A DNA stretch of 36,486 bases, from assembly GCF_001039355.2 (NCBI RefSeq), contig NW_019773660.1:18215-54700 (forward strand), written 5' to 3'. This stretch comes from Lingula anatina. Lineage: Eukaryota; Brachiopoda; Lingulata; Lingulida; Lingulidae. Positions 10,910-22,822 of this stretch are shown here, in pieces (position 1 is the stretch's first letter; each line of letters opens with the position of its first letter). A program made the position numbers and the translations under genes. The notes under the pieces were generated by a model. It searched no databases and was not told the origin of the DNA. It saw nothing but the letters and a program-made list of their open reading frames with translations.

Positions 10910-12202
10910 GGTCATAGGTCGACAAGTCAAAGGTGACAAGAACTATACTGTTCTGTGAGATGAAGATACGGTGTCCAACTCTGTACACATCATGACCTCC
11001 AAAGTCATTGATGTTAAAACTGACACCCCTTTCAATTTCCCACAGTGATTGCTCCACAACTCTAGTTCTATCTGCTACATCAGTCAACATAGGGGTGTCA
11101 TGCCTTAAGGAGCGCGCTAAACTGGTTTTCCCACTTTCTGTCTCTCCTAGGATGTTTATTTGGATTCTGCAAGACTTGACTGCTTTTGATTCTTTGAGTT
11201 CTGTTAAGAATCTGAGTATTGCGTCTTGTCCTGCCTCACACACTGACTTGGGTGGTTGCTGGATGGGGTTATCATCCACACACAGATCACGAAGTGTAAG
11301 TGAAGCAAGCTGGTGGGGTAAATGTGTAATATTATTGCTGGAAACATTCAGATACTTCAGTGCGGTCATATAACTGACATCAGAAGGGAGCCTGGATAGC
11401 TTGTTAAACTCTAGGTCCAGGTTCTCTATATGTGGTAGAGCACACACTGAGGCTGGGAGCTCTGTGAGCATATTATATTTGAGGCTTAATCTCTTCAGTG
11501 TGGTCATTTTACTGATATCAGGAGGGAGACTGGATAGCTTGTTTTTATGTAGGTCCAGGTTCTCTATATGTGGTAGAGTACACAATGAGCTTGGCAGCTC
11601 TGTGAGCTGATTACCCCCAAGGTTTAATCTCTTCAGTGTGGTCAACTTACTGATATCAGTGTGGAGACTGGATAGTCTGTTATTCCACAGGTCCAGGTTT
11701 TCTATATGTGGTAGAGCACACACTGGAGCTGGGAGCTCTGTGAACTGATTACACCCGAGGTCTAAACTCTTCAGTGTGGTCAACTTACTAAAATCGGGAG
11801 GAAGACTGGATAGCTTGTTATGCTTTAGGTCCAGGTTCCCTATATGTGGTAGAGCACATACTGAGGCCGGGAGCTTTGTGAACTGATTCCGACTGAGATT
11901 AATATATGTGACATTTTTTAACTGAGACAACGACCAAGGAAGTGACGAAAGTTTGTTCCCTCTCAGATTGATCCTCTTCACATTGATGCATCTATCTATG
12001 GTGTTAGGTATGTGGTCAATGTTCTGATGCGCTAGCTCCAGCACTGTACACTGGGTGACCATGTCTGGTATTGGTGTCTGGTCATCTGCTGGTCTTCTCT
12101 CCAAATCTTGTAGAAAGTGCAATACCTCCACGCCTCCTTTAAATTCTTCAGCCATGTTGTCCTCTTTTCCACACTCCTGATAGTCCTGTGCACTCTTCGT
12201 AA
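10910..12202 (-). CDS. LRR-Roc exon, second copy, truncated at N
   Basis: The copy matches 7409-8694. It has the same CCCTTTCAG acceptor at 12202, the ATG at 12155 and the same twelve LRRs. It ends in Roc just after DFGGHDVYRVGHRIF...FDLSTYD, where the N interrupts it. A hand comparison gives about 16 amino-acid differences in roughly 410, several in variable LRR positions (for example Q229M, G209S, A212P) plus F346L beside the P-loop. The COR part is missing only because the contig ends. Most likely the second allele rather than a paralogue. The frame after the N (VLLVVTDVKL) is intron sequence of the other contig and is not coding. Confidence 0.8.
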
Positions 12203-12243
12203 CTGAAAGGGATACATCTGTTTTACTGATATGATGTAATTTA

Positions 12244-13328
12244 TCTTGTATGTGTGTACGTGTTTCGGTTCTCAGTGGTTTTTGAGCGCAAGGAGAAATA
12301 TTGCCTCTTCATATATATATTTTGTAATTGTTATGCATTTTTACATTATGATTATGCATTAAACACTGTTTCCTATGATCTTGACTTAACTTATTAATGA
12401 GCAACAACAACAACAAAAAAGCAAAACAAAAACAGCATACTATGTATTATCATTTTTACGATATATTCACTTAATATTTCTTTACTATAATTGAAATTTC
12501 AATATTATGTAATCAGATTTCAAAAGGTCTAGGCAAAATAAAATAGTACCTAGACTTCTGGCTAGGTAAAATTTAATATAAAACCCGATTTAAAATCTTA
12601 CTGGATCACACTGAAATTCCAATCCTAGTGTGATTCTAAATCTGACTAGGTCAGAATGTAAATTCATTCTTACAATCTTATAAATCGTATTATGTCGAAT
12701 TGAAAGCACCATCCTAGGCCCATTAAAACCTGACTGGTTCTCAATCTGGCCTAGGCCTGCGGCACGTACATGTATGTAGCTTATTGACTAATGGAGGGAA
12801 ACTTCATAAATGGGGTGTCAAAAATGAAAAGTTTCAGTTACTCGAACGGGCACTTGAGGATGAGTAAGTCATTACCTGGCAACTTGATTAAGGAGGGGGA
12901 AACAATTAAAAGCGTTAGTTACTTGTAGCTTTTCAAACAGGTATTATTGGATGAGTGTGATCACCTGTTGTCTGGGACATTTTAGTTTCATTGGTGTTCA
13001 TATCGTGTTTGTGTCTGTCTTCACACAGGGGGGTGGTGACATCTGGATGAGGTACAGCTGAGACACATGGTGGTTCATCAGAGTTTTCAAAGGTCAGCGT
13101 CTGAGTCTGGTGCTTACTTGCTTCTTCATCCATATGAGATGGTAAAACAGCCACGGGTTCTCTGTCACTCCTGCTGCCAGTCATTCTGGCTGAAATTTCA
13201 CAGTCCACTGAGCCTAGAATTCAGAATAAAGAAATATCTAGACATACTTGCATTTTATTAAGTAACTTGATAATGACATTATATAACACAACATACTATA
13301 ACTTTACGTCAGTAACTACTAACAAAAC
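12244..13328. repeat. Duplicated intron-linker block, copy B
   Basis: Counterpart of 9811-10908, here directly joined to the LRR exon without the LINE. Beyond 13328 the sequence continues uniquely into the intron that leads to the HEPN exon. Confidence 0.9.
12965..13213 (-). CDS. ROCO gene linker exon, copy 2
   Basis: Same boundaries as the exon at 10544-10792: acceptor GAATTCTAG, donor CAACAG|GTGATC, 249 bases, phase 1-1. It joins G from the HEPN exon donor (forming Gly) and passes G to the LRR exon (G+TT = Val). Three residues differ from copy 1 (T/R in ISATM/ISARM, G/R in GSGSD/GSRSD, I/K in ETIMS/ETKMS) and I see no silent difference. Function unknown; likely hinge. Confidence 0.62.
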
Positions 13329-14686
13329 TAGCGGTGCATATTATGCAAGACTGTTAATACCCTGTATGAATCGTTTCTGACAATTTCCTCCTTTCTAACT
13401 AATATTAGCACCGGGAACACTCATTAAAACATTGAAAATATTACTTGCATCTGAAAGCAAAACTTGATCCACAATGGCAATAAATATAATACAGTGTATG
13501 GAATTAGTTTTTCATCAATTACAAAGATGGAATGTTTGTGAGGGAAGTCTTTCATGCGAAGAAATGGTATTTTCAAAGCTCTGTGGAAAGAAAAATATAG
13601 AACTGCTTATGGAGTACAGATTATAAGAATACTTCCTACCGTTTTTAAGTAGAAAGAAGTATTGCAAAGTACTTTTTACTACTTTTAAAATGCTTAAAAG
13701 CTTAAAATAGCCCTTTTTAAGTGAAAAATAAACTGTATATGTATTTTATCAGTGGTAAATGTCAGTTATCTGCATTCAAATTTTCGTTTTTTTTTTCTCT
13801 TTAAAAGACCGTTGATACTTTTCGTTCACATTTCATTTGCTTGATAATTTTACTTAGGTTTTATTATACTTTATGGATGCTTCAAAGACGTGGGAAACGT
13901 GACTTTACTGAATATGATATCACTCCCATTGACAGCTAGTTCCCCTACTACAAGTAACTTGCAAATTTGATTTGGCTAAAGGGATAGGAACTTTTCGTAT
14001 GAGATCTATATTTCACAATAAAAACATTGTTAACAACTCAAAGAAGTAAAATATATTCTGTTTTACCGCAAAAGCGGCAGTTATAGCTATTATTCTGATA
14101 TCTGAGCTTGTCATCGGACCACGTGACCCCCATAGATGGCTATACTCTTTTATAATTTCTTAAGAGATTATAACAAAAAAACACAAACTTTTTTAGAAAT
14201 AAAGGGGGACTAACCTTGAATGTAGAAATGGATTCATTAACCATTTGTTAGTAAGAGAAAATTGTTATTTACTCCAGGAAAATTCATTTTGGGCCAAAAC
14301 GAACAGTTTTATACCTTTAATGATTTCAACGTTTTTACTTTTCAAAACATTTCCTTTTAATGTAACATTAAAGGAAACTGAAGTTTTCTTGAAATATCCA
14401 TTAGATCTACCCTTACACATATCTGTCACCCAAGACTACATGTTTTTCAGTTCATTTCATAAAACCTGACAGTTGCCTTATCTTATTTACATATATAATG
14501 GTAACTTAAGACAATTTGCATTGCATGTGAATAGTCATGAAGTAACTGCCGTCATAACTAACAGCAAAATTTAACACAATCGGCATATCCTGAAATGGCA
14601 GTTCTGTATTGTGCACTTCATTCATGCTGGTCCCAATATTTTAGTGAGTTTAAGAAAAAAAATATCTAAATGCATAAAATAAATAC
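13214..14686 (-). other. Intron between HEPN and linker exons
   Basis: AT-rich, no repeat family or conserved coding segment recognised. Open frames here (for example 14245-14469) show no similarity I can place. Confidence 0.5.
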
Positions 14687-15625
14687 CTTTGATAATATGA
14701 GCTTGTTGATCTAGAGACCATCTTTGTGAATCTCGGTTCTGTGCACCTTTGACCCCTTCCACGCACACCTGTAACTCTCTGACTTGGTGGGTCAGCTCTG
14801 ACTGAACTTTGTTCACCTGTGTGATTCTTTCAGAGATTTCCTCAAGTTTATTATGTGTATGCTGTGTGCCAATTTTTACCTCCACAAGAACGTTCTCTTC
14901 ACTTCTTTTTTGGCCGTCCAGGAGTTTTGTTTCCATGAGCTTCACCTGCTCTTTCACATCGTTGTCATAATCATGCCATGTTTTCAAAATGTCCTTGTTT
15001 TCCTTCAGTAAAGTAGCATCAAGATGTCGAGTCAAGATGTCATCATAGTCCTCACTGGTGTATATACTAGAGAGAGCCAGGAGGTTGGACTTAAGGCTTG
15101 AGAAATGTGCTTTAAAATCTTCATCGCTAATTGCTGCGTTGTTTGCATGGCCGTATACAATATTTCGGTATCTTTTAACTCGCCCAATCGTGGCTTCTCT
15201 TGACGTGTCTGTGTCAGAGGGGTTGTCCCATGCATTCAACCCTGGACGTGGATTCAATGTTGTGATGTTTCTCAGCAAAAGCACAGTCAGTGTGATGTCT
15301 AAATCACCAACAGTCACTGATGGGGAGGGGTTTCCACCAGGATACAGCTGGTTCTGTTGATGTACATTAAGTATTCTTGATCTTACTAGTCTTTCCAATT
15401 TTGTCCTGACAGTTCCATCACCTAGCACCCCACATAACAATCCAGTCTGGGGGTCAAAAACACTGGAATAGCTTTTTGCTAGTTCTTCCCGAAGAACATC
15501 TTGCAAGACCGTCAAACCATACTCGACAATCAGAATGGTCATGCGGAAAAAATTTTCCTGTTTAGAGTCGGGCTGTGTTATTGCTGTTGCCATGGTTACC
15601 GCCACTTCTTCATCTCTCGTCTCTA
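14687..15625 (-). CDS. HEPN (DZIP3-type) and coiled-coil exon of the ROCO gene
   Basis: The 939-base exon has an acceptor (CATTACAG) before 15625 and a donor AAAG|GTATTT at 14687, phase 1-1. Translation may start at the ATG at 15593, in a strong context (ACCATGG), or the frame may continue from an upstream exon, since it is open back to the acceptor. From the ATG, about residues 1-205 match the HEPN domain found in DZIP3-like proteins: DLDITLTVLLLRNI, LNAWDNPSDTDTSREA and RYRNIVYGHANNAAISDEDF. RNIVYGH fits the RN-x4-H active-site motif of HEPN RNases. About 215-295 is a coiled coil (KLEEISERITQVNKVQSELT). DZIP3-type HEPN domains are greatly expanded in molluscs and lancelets, where they precede death-fold, LRR or GTPase modules. 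RNase activity is inferred. Confidence 0.75.
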
Positions 15626-16816
15626 CTGTAATGTAATAGAAGGTAAGAGAGACTTAATTATAATGTATGCCTCATATTCACAACGCCATCTAATACATCA
15701 GATGTATGTAATGAAAGTCTAAATTTGGCAATTAGTTTAAATAGAATTGCAGTGTAAAAATTTCAACAAGATGTTGGTGCAATAACCCTTTATTCTTTGT
15801 GGATATTTCCCCCGTCAATGTTTGTCTAAATCTTTACTCTTTCAAGGACAGTTTAAAGTTATCTGACATATTTTCGTGAAAACTTAATGACCAGCCAAGT
15901 GTCTCCAGTTCATTCTGTACTCAATTCCGTACCCAAGCAATTTTTTTCTTGAGTAGATCTTTTCGAAGAGGGGGTTTAAATCAATATTTTTAAAAAATGT
16001 AGCTTCATACTTAAAAGAATTGGGTATCTCCCACTTTTCATTCCGACAAAAATGCTCTTCTCCGTATTTGCCCTTTATTCATTTATTTGCTGTTGTGCAT
16101 ATTGCAGTAATGTTTGTCATGAATTTTTGGATATCAGACCTTAAGAAATCAATACAATGACATCTCAGCAGCAGTAAAACGAGACAAAAAACGACACCCG
16201 CACATTATTGCCATATACGTTCTTGTGAAAATTGCCACCACATAAAGGGAAATGCGTGTGATTAATTACGAAGTTTCTTATTTCTTTTTCATCATCAGAA
16301 CTCTCTTTTTTTGCTATTTCCTAAATTATGTCATAAAATATATTTCAGCTTAATGGTTGTTACGTGGACTTTATTCTTGAAGCTACCCAGATTGTTAATC
16401 GAATGTACAGAGAACAAGAATCAATCAGAATCAATTGATGAAACTGGATAATTTGACACATAACAATCAAATAAAAGACACACACAAAAAAATTGACGAC
16501 TACAGAGAAAAATGTTCTACTTGACAAAGAATGAGTCAATGCTAGCCACTGATTCCAACCAAAGCGGGAAAAGGGTTTCGATCTGTAGAGAAGCATATCG
16601 ATATATACGCGTCTAATATTTTTTGTGACCCAAGCTTATATCCCGTATGAAAAAAATATTAGTGTAAGGAGACCTGTCAACCTATTGTAATGATAACTTT
16701 TATACTGCACAAAACGCAATCCGATCGAAATTCCACGGTTCGTGTCAGATTTACGTAAACTTGCTCAAAGAAAACCCAAGGACACATAATGACCAGTTTA
16801 AGGGTCTATGGGTGTA

Positions 16817-17029
16817 CTTCCAGAGATTTAGATCGATCCAGGGATTAAAATTTAGATCGACCTAACTCCCTGGGGTTTCACGCTAAATTGCAGTCAGACG
16901 AGCGGGCACCATAGTTAATTACCCCCTTACAGCTTTTAGTAGGCGGGACAGACGCTTAAGCCGGCCAAACTGACAGTAATCTAGTGAGACTCCCCACAGG
17001 GATAGATCGATCTAAAAATCTATGGAAAT
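16817..17029. mobile_element. MITE copy 1, about 213 bp with TIRs
   Basis: The left end reads CTTCCAGAGATTTAGATCGA. The right end, reverse-complemented, reads ATTTCCATAGATTTTTAGAT followed by CGATC. GGTGTA flanks both sides and may be the target duplication. The interior holds CTTACAGCTTTTAGTAGG, shared with the copy at 19075. No coding capacity. Confidence 0.7.
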
Positions 17030-18490
17030 GGGGTGTATTTTGTTCACGCTCCCTAACTACATGATCTACGTGAAGTCTCAAACTTCTTAATCCTCTCCTA
17101 TAACTGGCGTCCGAGTTGTTGGCTCTCCCAAGTGGTCTCTCTAAAGGTTTGCTCCCTAGACACTTATTCAGCAGGCTTATATCCCAATTTTTATCTTAGG
17201 TGGATCCTGTGCTGCACTATTGCGTGGTGCATACAAATCTCAATTACTCTAATTGCATGCGTCAACTTGTGTTATATAATTACATGTAAGGTCATGAAGT
17301 CATAAAACAAGTCGAGTGCATAAAAAACTCCTGAAAATTAATTTTCAAGTTTAGGGATCTGAACTCTATGGTTCTTTTGTTGTACTATTAAGGAATTTGA
17401 CAACAAATTCTAGTAGGATAGCGTTTGCACATTTCACATTAAGAAAACTAAAATTTTGAAAATGGAATTATCCACATTGCCCGTTTTGGACTTGTTATCG
17501 TTAACGGAAGACGCACCAGTTATTGGCGCATCACAGTTATATCTCTTTCTTCTTTTGATGCATTTCAGCAACATAAGGATCGCGATAGTGGTGACGAGTA
17601 CTGCTGATGATATAGAAATCAGAAGACGGTTTACTTCATCATCTCAAGCACGCTTTCCATGTCATTCATGTCGCGGATCTCAGAGTGAGATCTAGACTAA
17701 CTTGAAAGTCAGCTTGGTATGTGGACTTCTTAAGTGTTTGTAATGTTATTTTTAATGAAATGGTTGCAAATGTAGTCACCGTTTAAAAGATATTTTATTC
17801 ATATTGTTAATTATTTATTTTCCTAATGCTGAAAAAGGACACCTGTTCATTTTTATGAGTCAGGTAAAATCTGTTTATGAGTCTGTGAAATGCGTACAAA
17901 TTTATTATACTAAAATATGCGAAGGCATTGAATGTACGTCAAAAAAAGTATATAAACTCGACATCCAATGATCAAGCAATACATCCAAAACTAGGACTAT
18001 GAGTGTCCCTAGATAGAAATGAGTAAAGAACTGCTAATATGCACGGACTTCGCTTTGCTTTAATTAAATAAATCCATGCAAGGGTTAAACACGGCATGGC
18101 GGTCCCAGCTGTAATATTTATAAAAAATTACCCTTCGTTGTATTTATATTCGAGACGCAACGTGTATGGAACTTTGAAAGAAACAAAGTTACACCTGTAA
18201 ATGTTTTACATATTGAAAATAAATTTAATTTTTATCCTTTTCTTAAAGACAAACAAAAACAATCTTTGCTTATAAAATTTATTCCAAAATAGATCTGCAT
18301 TTCTACTACACAGAGGGATAGAATAAGGGTTATTAAGATGAACAGGTCAAGTGAAGTCTCTCAAAGAATAAACGTTTTAACATCTTAATCTTAGCTTATT
18401 CGACACAAATTTATCCTTTGTCCTTAAAATGATAAAAACGCAAATTATCTGACTGGTTTACTTACATTTTAAAGTTTTGGTTATCAAAAA

Positions 18491-18592
18491 ATGACAGACA
18501 TTTAAGCCACTCAAGTTGATAGCAATTTAGCGTGAATCCCCATGGGGTTAGACCGATCCTGTTGGATTGATCTAGGCATGGGAACCCAGTCT
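18491..18592. mobile_element. MITE copy 2, partial
   Basis: GACAGACATTTAAGCC and the following 80 bases align with the right half of the copies at 16817 and 19075. The left half is absent. Confidence 0.55.
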
Positions 18593-18684
18593 TGTATGGA
18601 CCCAGGGTGCTTTTTGGATAGTTTTAGGGATTCCTGGAAATCCTTCTATAATAAGCACCCCATTTCTGGGAACTGGACATAACA

Positions 18685-18685
18685 N
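18685..18685. other. Single N, possible contig join
   Basis: Isolated N in gene-free sequence. I see no duplicated flanks here, unlike at 10909. Confidence 0.4.
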
Positions 18686-19074
18686 AGGGGAAGAGGAAGA
18701 GCTGCCCTTTTGCATATAAAAATCCATTTTTAATAAAAATCCAATTTTAATAAGAATCTGATCTAGTTCTTGTCATTTCTTGAAAAAGGTCCATTTTTTT
18801 ATAGAAACAACTCCCATTTTGAAATTGCAGACTACAGGCTTAAAAACTGATCTTCAAATTTATATGTCCTTCCTTCCCAATCAGGCACTGCACGGTCCAT
18901 GATCATAGCACAAGTATGAAGTGAGTTCAGAGAGGTTCTGTGAATTCCCAAGATACAGAAAAATCCTAGGAATACCATGTGGAATGGCATGAAAGTCCAT
19001 CTATGGAGTTGCCCAATGAATAGGTTTCCTTTTATCTCATTATAAACATGCAGGACTAGAGCCACATTCAGAGT

Positions 19075-19290
19075 GCATTCCCAGAGATTTAGATCGATTC
19101 AACTAGATCGACCTAACGCCCTGGGGGTTCATGCTAAATTGCTGTCAGCTGACCGCGCACGGAAGTTAATTGTGTAAACTCCCTTACAGCTTTTAGTAGG
19201 CAGGACAGACATTTAAGCTGGTTAAGCTGACACCAATCTAGTGATACTCCCCAGGGGGATAGATAGATCTAAATATCTATGGGAATGGGA
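19075..19290. mobile_element. MITE copy 3, about 215 bp with TIRs
   Basis: Ends are GCATTCCCAGAGATTTAGAT on the left and, reverse-complemented, CCCATTCCCATAGATATTTA on the right. The interior shares CTTACAGCTTTTAGTAGGC and GGACAGACATTTAAGC with the other copies. Confidence 0.7.
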
Positions 19291-20723
19291 TCTAAAACCA
19301 GTTTTGGTCACCAATGTGTCACTCAAGACAAAATGGTTACATTTGTTATTCAATGTAATTAAGTAGAAAATTCTCAATGGGTCCACACAGATGGATCTCA
19401 TTATCAATTAATTTGGTAGTCTGGTTGCATTTTGGACCTGAATAGGTTTGAGTGAATCTGTGTCTGAATACACCTTTGTTTTAATTTTGCATACAGTGCC
19501 CTTTGAAGAGTGAATAACAAACACTGCAGGTGAGTTTAATGATCAAATTATGGAAATCCACAGCAGCATATCTCTCTATTAGATTTTGAACAAAACAAGT
19601 TGATATTTCTCTGCTGTGGCCAGGTTTGATTTCATCCATTTTAAGTAGAAATCCATGTTCGTATTCATAAAAGGATTTTTTATCAACTGGCTAGCTTTGG
19701 AATTCCTAAGAGTTCGTGCAAATATATTCATTCAAAATCTCCTATTTTGAAAAAGACATTTTTCTCAAAAGGTTCTGGCACTTCAAAGGCATATATGCAA
19801 GTACTGTACACTTCTATAAACCATATTCAATAGGCAAAAATATTCCCCAAATATTCATAATTGATAAATTTTACAAGTTTCAGTCCATAATATTCTTGCA
19901 TTTGGTTTAATCAAGATAAATCAATTTTCTCTCCTAATGATAGTAAATCACAATTATTTTCTTTTAAATTTAACTCTCCTGGTAATTTGCAGCTATGTTC
20001 TTAGTAATTTACAAAATTCAATATTCTGATCATAAATATTCTGAGAGCACTAATAATGACCATTATGATCTTGAAAGACTGTTGACTCCTAGTAAATCTT
20101 GCAAATCACCATGATTAAAGGTGGAACATCCTTGGAAGAGGGGGGGAGATAACCCCCTCCAAATTCCCTCAAACAATAGCTTCCTGGGGCACTAATAAAT
20201 CTGGGAATTTCTTGAAAATCAGTGTATTCCCCTTACTCTTTAGCATTAAAGATGTTTGTAATTTTTTCTAGACATATAAACATTCTATAGTGCTGCATAA
20301 TTTCTCTGCATAAATAGATAATCATATATTTAATGTTTATCCCATATGAATTAAATACAGCGAAACCCTAAGGGTCCTCTCTGAAAAGACGTCTTGATGT
20401 TGTTTTGGGCCTTCACCAACAGAAGGCTTAATTCAAAAGACTAACCTGACTGCCTTATATATCTTTATAATTAAGTACAAAAATATAAACAAAGCCTGAA
20501 TGAAGGAATGAAACACTCTAATGAAAAAAAGGGAGAGAGATTTGCTGCAATTTCAAAAATGTAATCTCAGTTGTCAAAAACCCTCTTTGACCATTTTGAA
20601 TACATTGCTCACATGAGCATTACAGCACTACGGAGAATCAGAGTTCAACTGCATGGATTGACTAAAGAGAAGCGCCCTTGGGCCCTGCAAAACAGTCAAA
20701 CAATAAAGCTCTATATCCTTTGT

Positions 20724-20890
20724 GATAGATTTTCCTAGAAATATTTCCCGAGAATGAAGTGCCATTAGTCTCTTGGCCCTGACCCACAATTGACTGAAGC
20801 AGAAACCTTCTTGATAGATTTTCCTAGAAACATCTTCTCAGAATAGAGTGCCATTAGTGCCTCTGTCATTGACCAACAATTGACAAGGAT
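20724..20890. repeat. Two tandem units of about 89 bp
   Basis: GATAGATTTTCCTAGAAA occurs at 20724 and 20813, followed by similar text including GTGCCATTAGT and CAATTGAC. Diverged tandem duplication. Confidence 0.7.
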
Positions 20891-21030
20891 GAATCCAAAC
20901 AGCTGTTATTGTCGATATCAAATATTTTTTTTACTCACATCTTTTTCAACTTCTGGATCAAGTTGCAAAAAAAAAAAATATAGGAACATTTGCTCAGTGG
21001 AGAATATCTCCCATAGTTGACGGAACATGA

Positions 21031-21240
21031 CTGAATATGCCGACCCCACTTAAAAGCAAGCTGCCTAATTCCCTGATGATCCCCCTGTCTCCACACACAT
21101 TCATTTAATGGATTAATATTCTGATCCAAGGTTTAATTGCTAGACCCCTGTAGGGATGGTGCTTGTGGAGGCAGGGAGACCAGGATCAGGGCAATTAGGC
21201 GGCTTGCTATCAAGTGGAGTCAGCCATATTTAGTCAGCAG
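21031..21240. repeat. Inverted repeat, arms about 70 bp
   Basis: The left arm (about 21031-21101) and the reverse complement of the right arm (about 21164-21240) share AAGCAAGC-GCCTAATT and CTGAT...CTGTCTCC-type text with scattered mismatches. It looks like a foldback or MITE. A related segment lies at 24491-24565. Confidence 0.6.
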
Positions 21241-21330
21241 ATCAGTTAGTTAATGGGTCATCTGTTGATGCAACCATTGAACATTTAATTTTTGATTCAG
21301 AGTACATATACTTTTCCGAAAATTCTTATA

Positions 21331-21358
21331 GCCCCCCACCCCCCCACCCCCACCCCCA
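21331..21358. repeat. C-rich simple repeat
   Basis: Runs of C interrupted by single A (CCCCCCACCCCCCC type). Confidence 0.8.
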
Positions 21359-22769
21359 TATCCACCCTTAATCCCTGTCTGGTACAATAATTCTTTTCAT
21401 TTGTCAAAAAGTAATCAGTGATTTTTCAGTACAAAATGTTCTTTACTACTGTAACATTTGAATTTTTTCTGCTTGCATGAATTTTTAAGTAAATAACCTT
21501 CAAATCCTTGGATACATGACAAAACCAAATGGAAATTATGATAAAAAAGTGTCATAATTTATCAGTACACTGTGGATGAATATGTTTTTAGCCAATATCT
21601 AACCACTGAAGCAGAGGTAATCACGTCCACGTATACCAATACAAAGTTTACAGGTCTTATTGACAATTCCTTTATCTACCCTGCTACTCCCATGAAAACA
21701 TTGAGAAAAAATTGATCTATGACTTTGAGAAGAGGGCATGTAGTGTGATGTATCAAAACAAAATAAAAAACAAATCTCTATTTGTTTTGTTTCCCTTACT
21801 TTTATGTCATTTTGATCATTTCAATTATTCACTTTATTTATTTATTTATTTTTTCGAGTTGCACATGTAGGCTAATTGGATCACTAAACAATTCAATCAT
21901 TTGTGCCAATGGTAAAAAATGAAACATATCTTACGACTTTTTATTAATATGTCACTGTTTAAACAAGACACCCCCGAAGTATGTGGTAAAACAAATATCC
22001 TGCTAATGTGAGTCAAACAATATCTTTACACAGTAATCACTGTATTCTGAGGACTGTCTATGTGTGAAAACCTTCCTACGTAAAAATAGACTATGCGCGT
22101 GCAATGTCAGGTTCAATATCACAAATATCAGCTCTCCCCTGTGATATATAAAGAGTGCAGAGACTCATTTAATTCTCCTCCAATGACCTTTCTGTCCTAT
22201 AAAAACCTGAGGTTAAAATGATTTACCGTGTGCAAAAATAATAATGCTGCATACTTAGATAACTGAAAAAATACTTCATTTTCTTCCATTTTCAAAATAA
22301 TGTCTCTACACTGCATTCTTTGCTATGATTTTTAACCCATTATTTTTTCATAATTCATTATTCATATTTTAACTCACTCATTCCCCTGTTTCTCTTTCAT
22401 TCGTTATTTTTTCTCTTTCACTCTTTCTTTCAATCTTTATCCAATTTTACAACCTATTTTTCAAATCAGATATTACTTTAATACCAGCCAGCTGAAGCTG
22501 CATCATTAATCTACACTTTTAAAATCTAAAACTTACACCAATTAACTTAATTAAACCACTAATGAACCCATCTGGCATTATATTATTTAATAATCCTATT
22601 ATGCAATTATATGTAGCAAGCTTAGCTATAAAAAAATGACATGTATTTGGATCCTACATATGCATTGCACTATGCACTAGATTAAAATTGATTGGCTCTA
22701 ACATTTTTGAAATCATAACATACACACATACCTGTACAATATATCACATGTATACACAGACTAATACAT

Positions 22770-22822
22770 GCGCACATAAGTGCACACACACATACAAACA
22801 CACACACACACACAAACACAGA
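22770..22822. repeat. CA-rich microsatellite
   Basis: Imperfect CACACA tract continuing discontinuously to about 23005. It explains the Thr/His-rich open frame in this stretch. Confidence 0.75.

Larger units (their letters stand above)
5959..15625 (-). other. Gene model: HEPN - linker - LRR-Roc-COR (ROCO family)
   Basis: Minus-strand exons join in phase 1 throughout: HEPN exon 15625-14687, linker exon 13213-12965 (second version 10792-10544), LRR-Roc-COR exon starting at 12202 (second version 8694-5959). Each donor leaves one base (G) and each acceptor supplies two, so the frame stays open across every junction. The joined product is about 1300 residues from the ATG at 15593 to the N at 5958: HEPN, coiled coil, low-complexity linker, twelve LRRs, Roc GTPase, COR and a Cys-containing tail. 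No transcript evidence is available to me, and the LRR exon could also be translated alone from its own ATG. Confidence 0.65.

Noticed and set aside
10910-12202. A second, independent ROCO gene
   Set aside because: It breaks at the same N as the other duplicate and is continuous with the only HEPN exon; haplotype duplication explains it more simply.
14245-14469. Exon between HEPN and linker
   Set aside because: The HEPN donor and linker acceptor already match in phase; this frame has no domain and no convincing splice pair.
17456-17695. 79-codon open frame
   Set aside because: No recognisable domain and no flanking exons; chance frame in AT-rich DNA.
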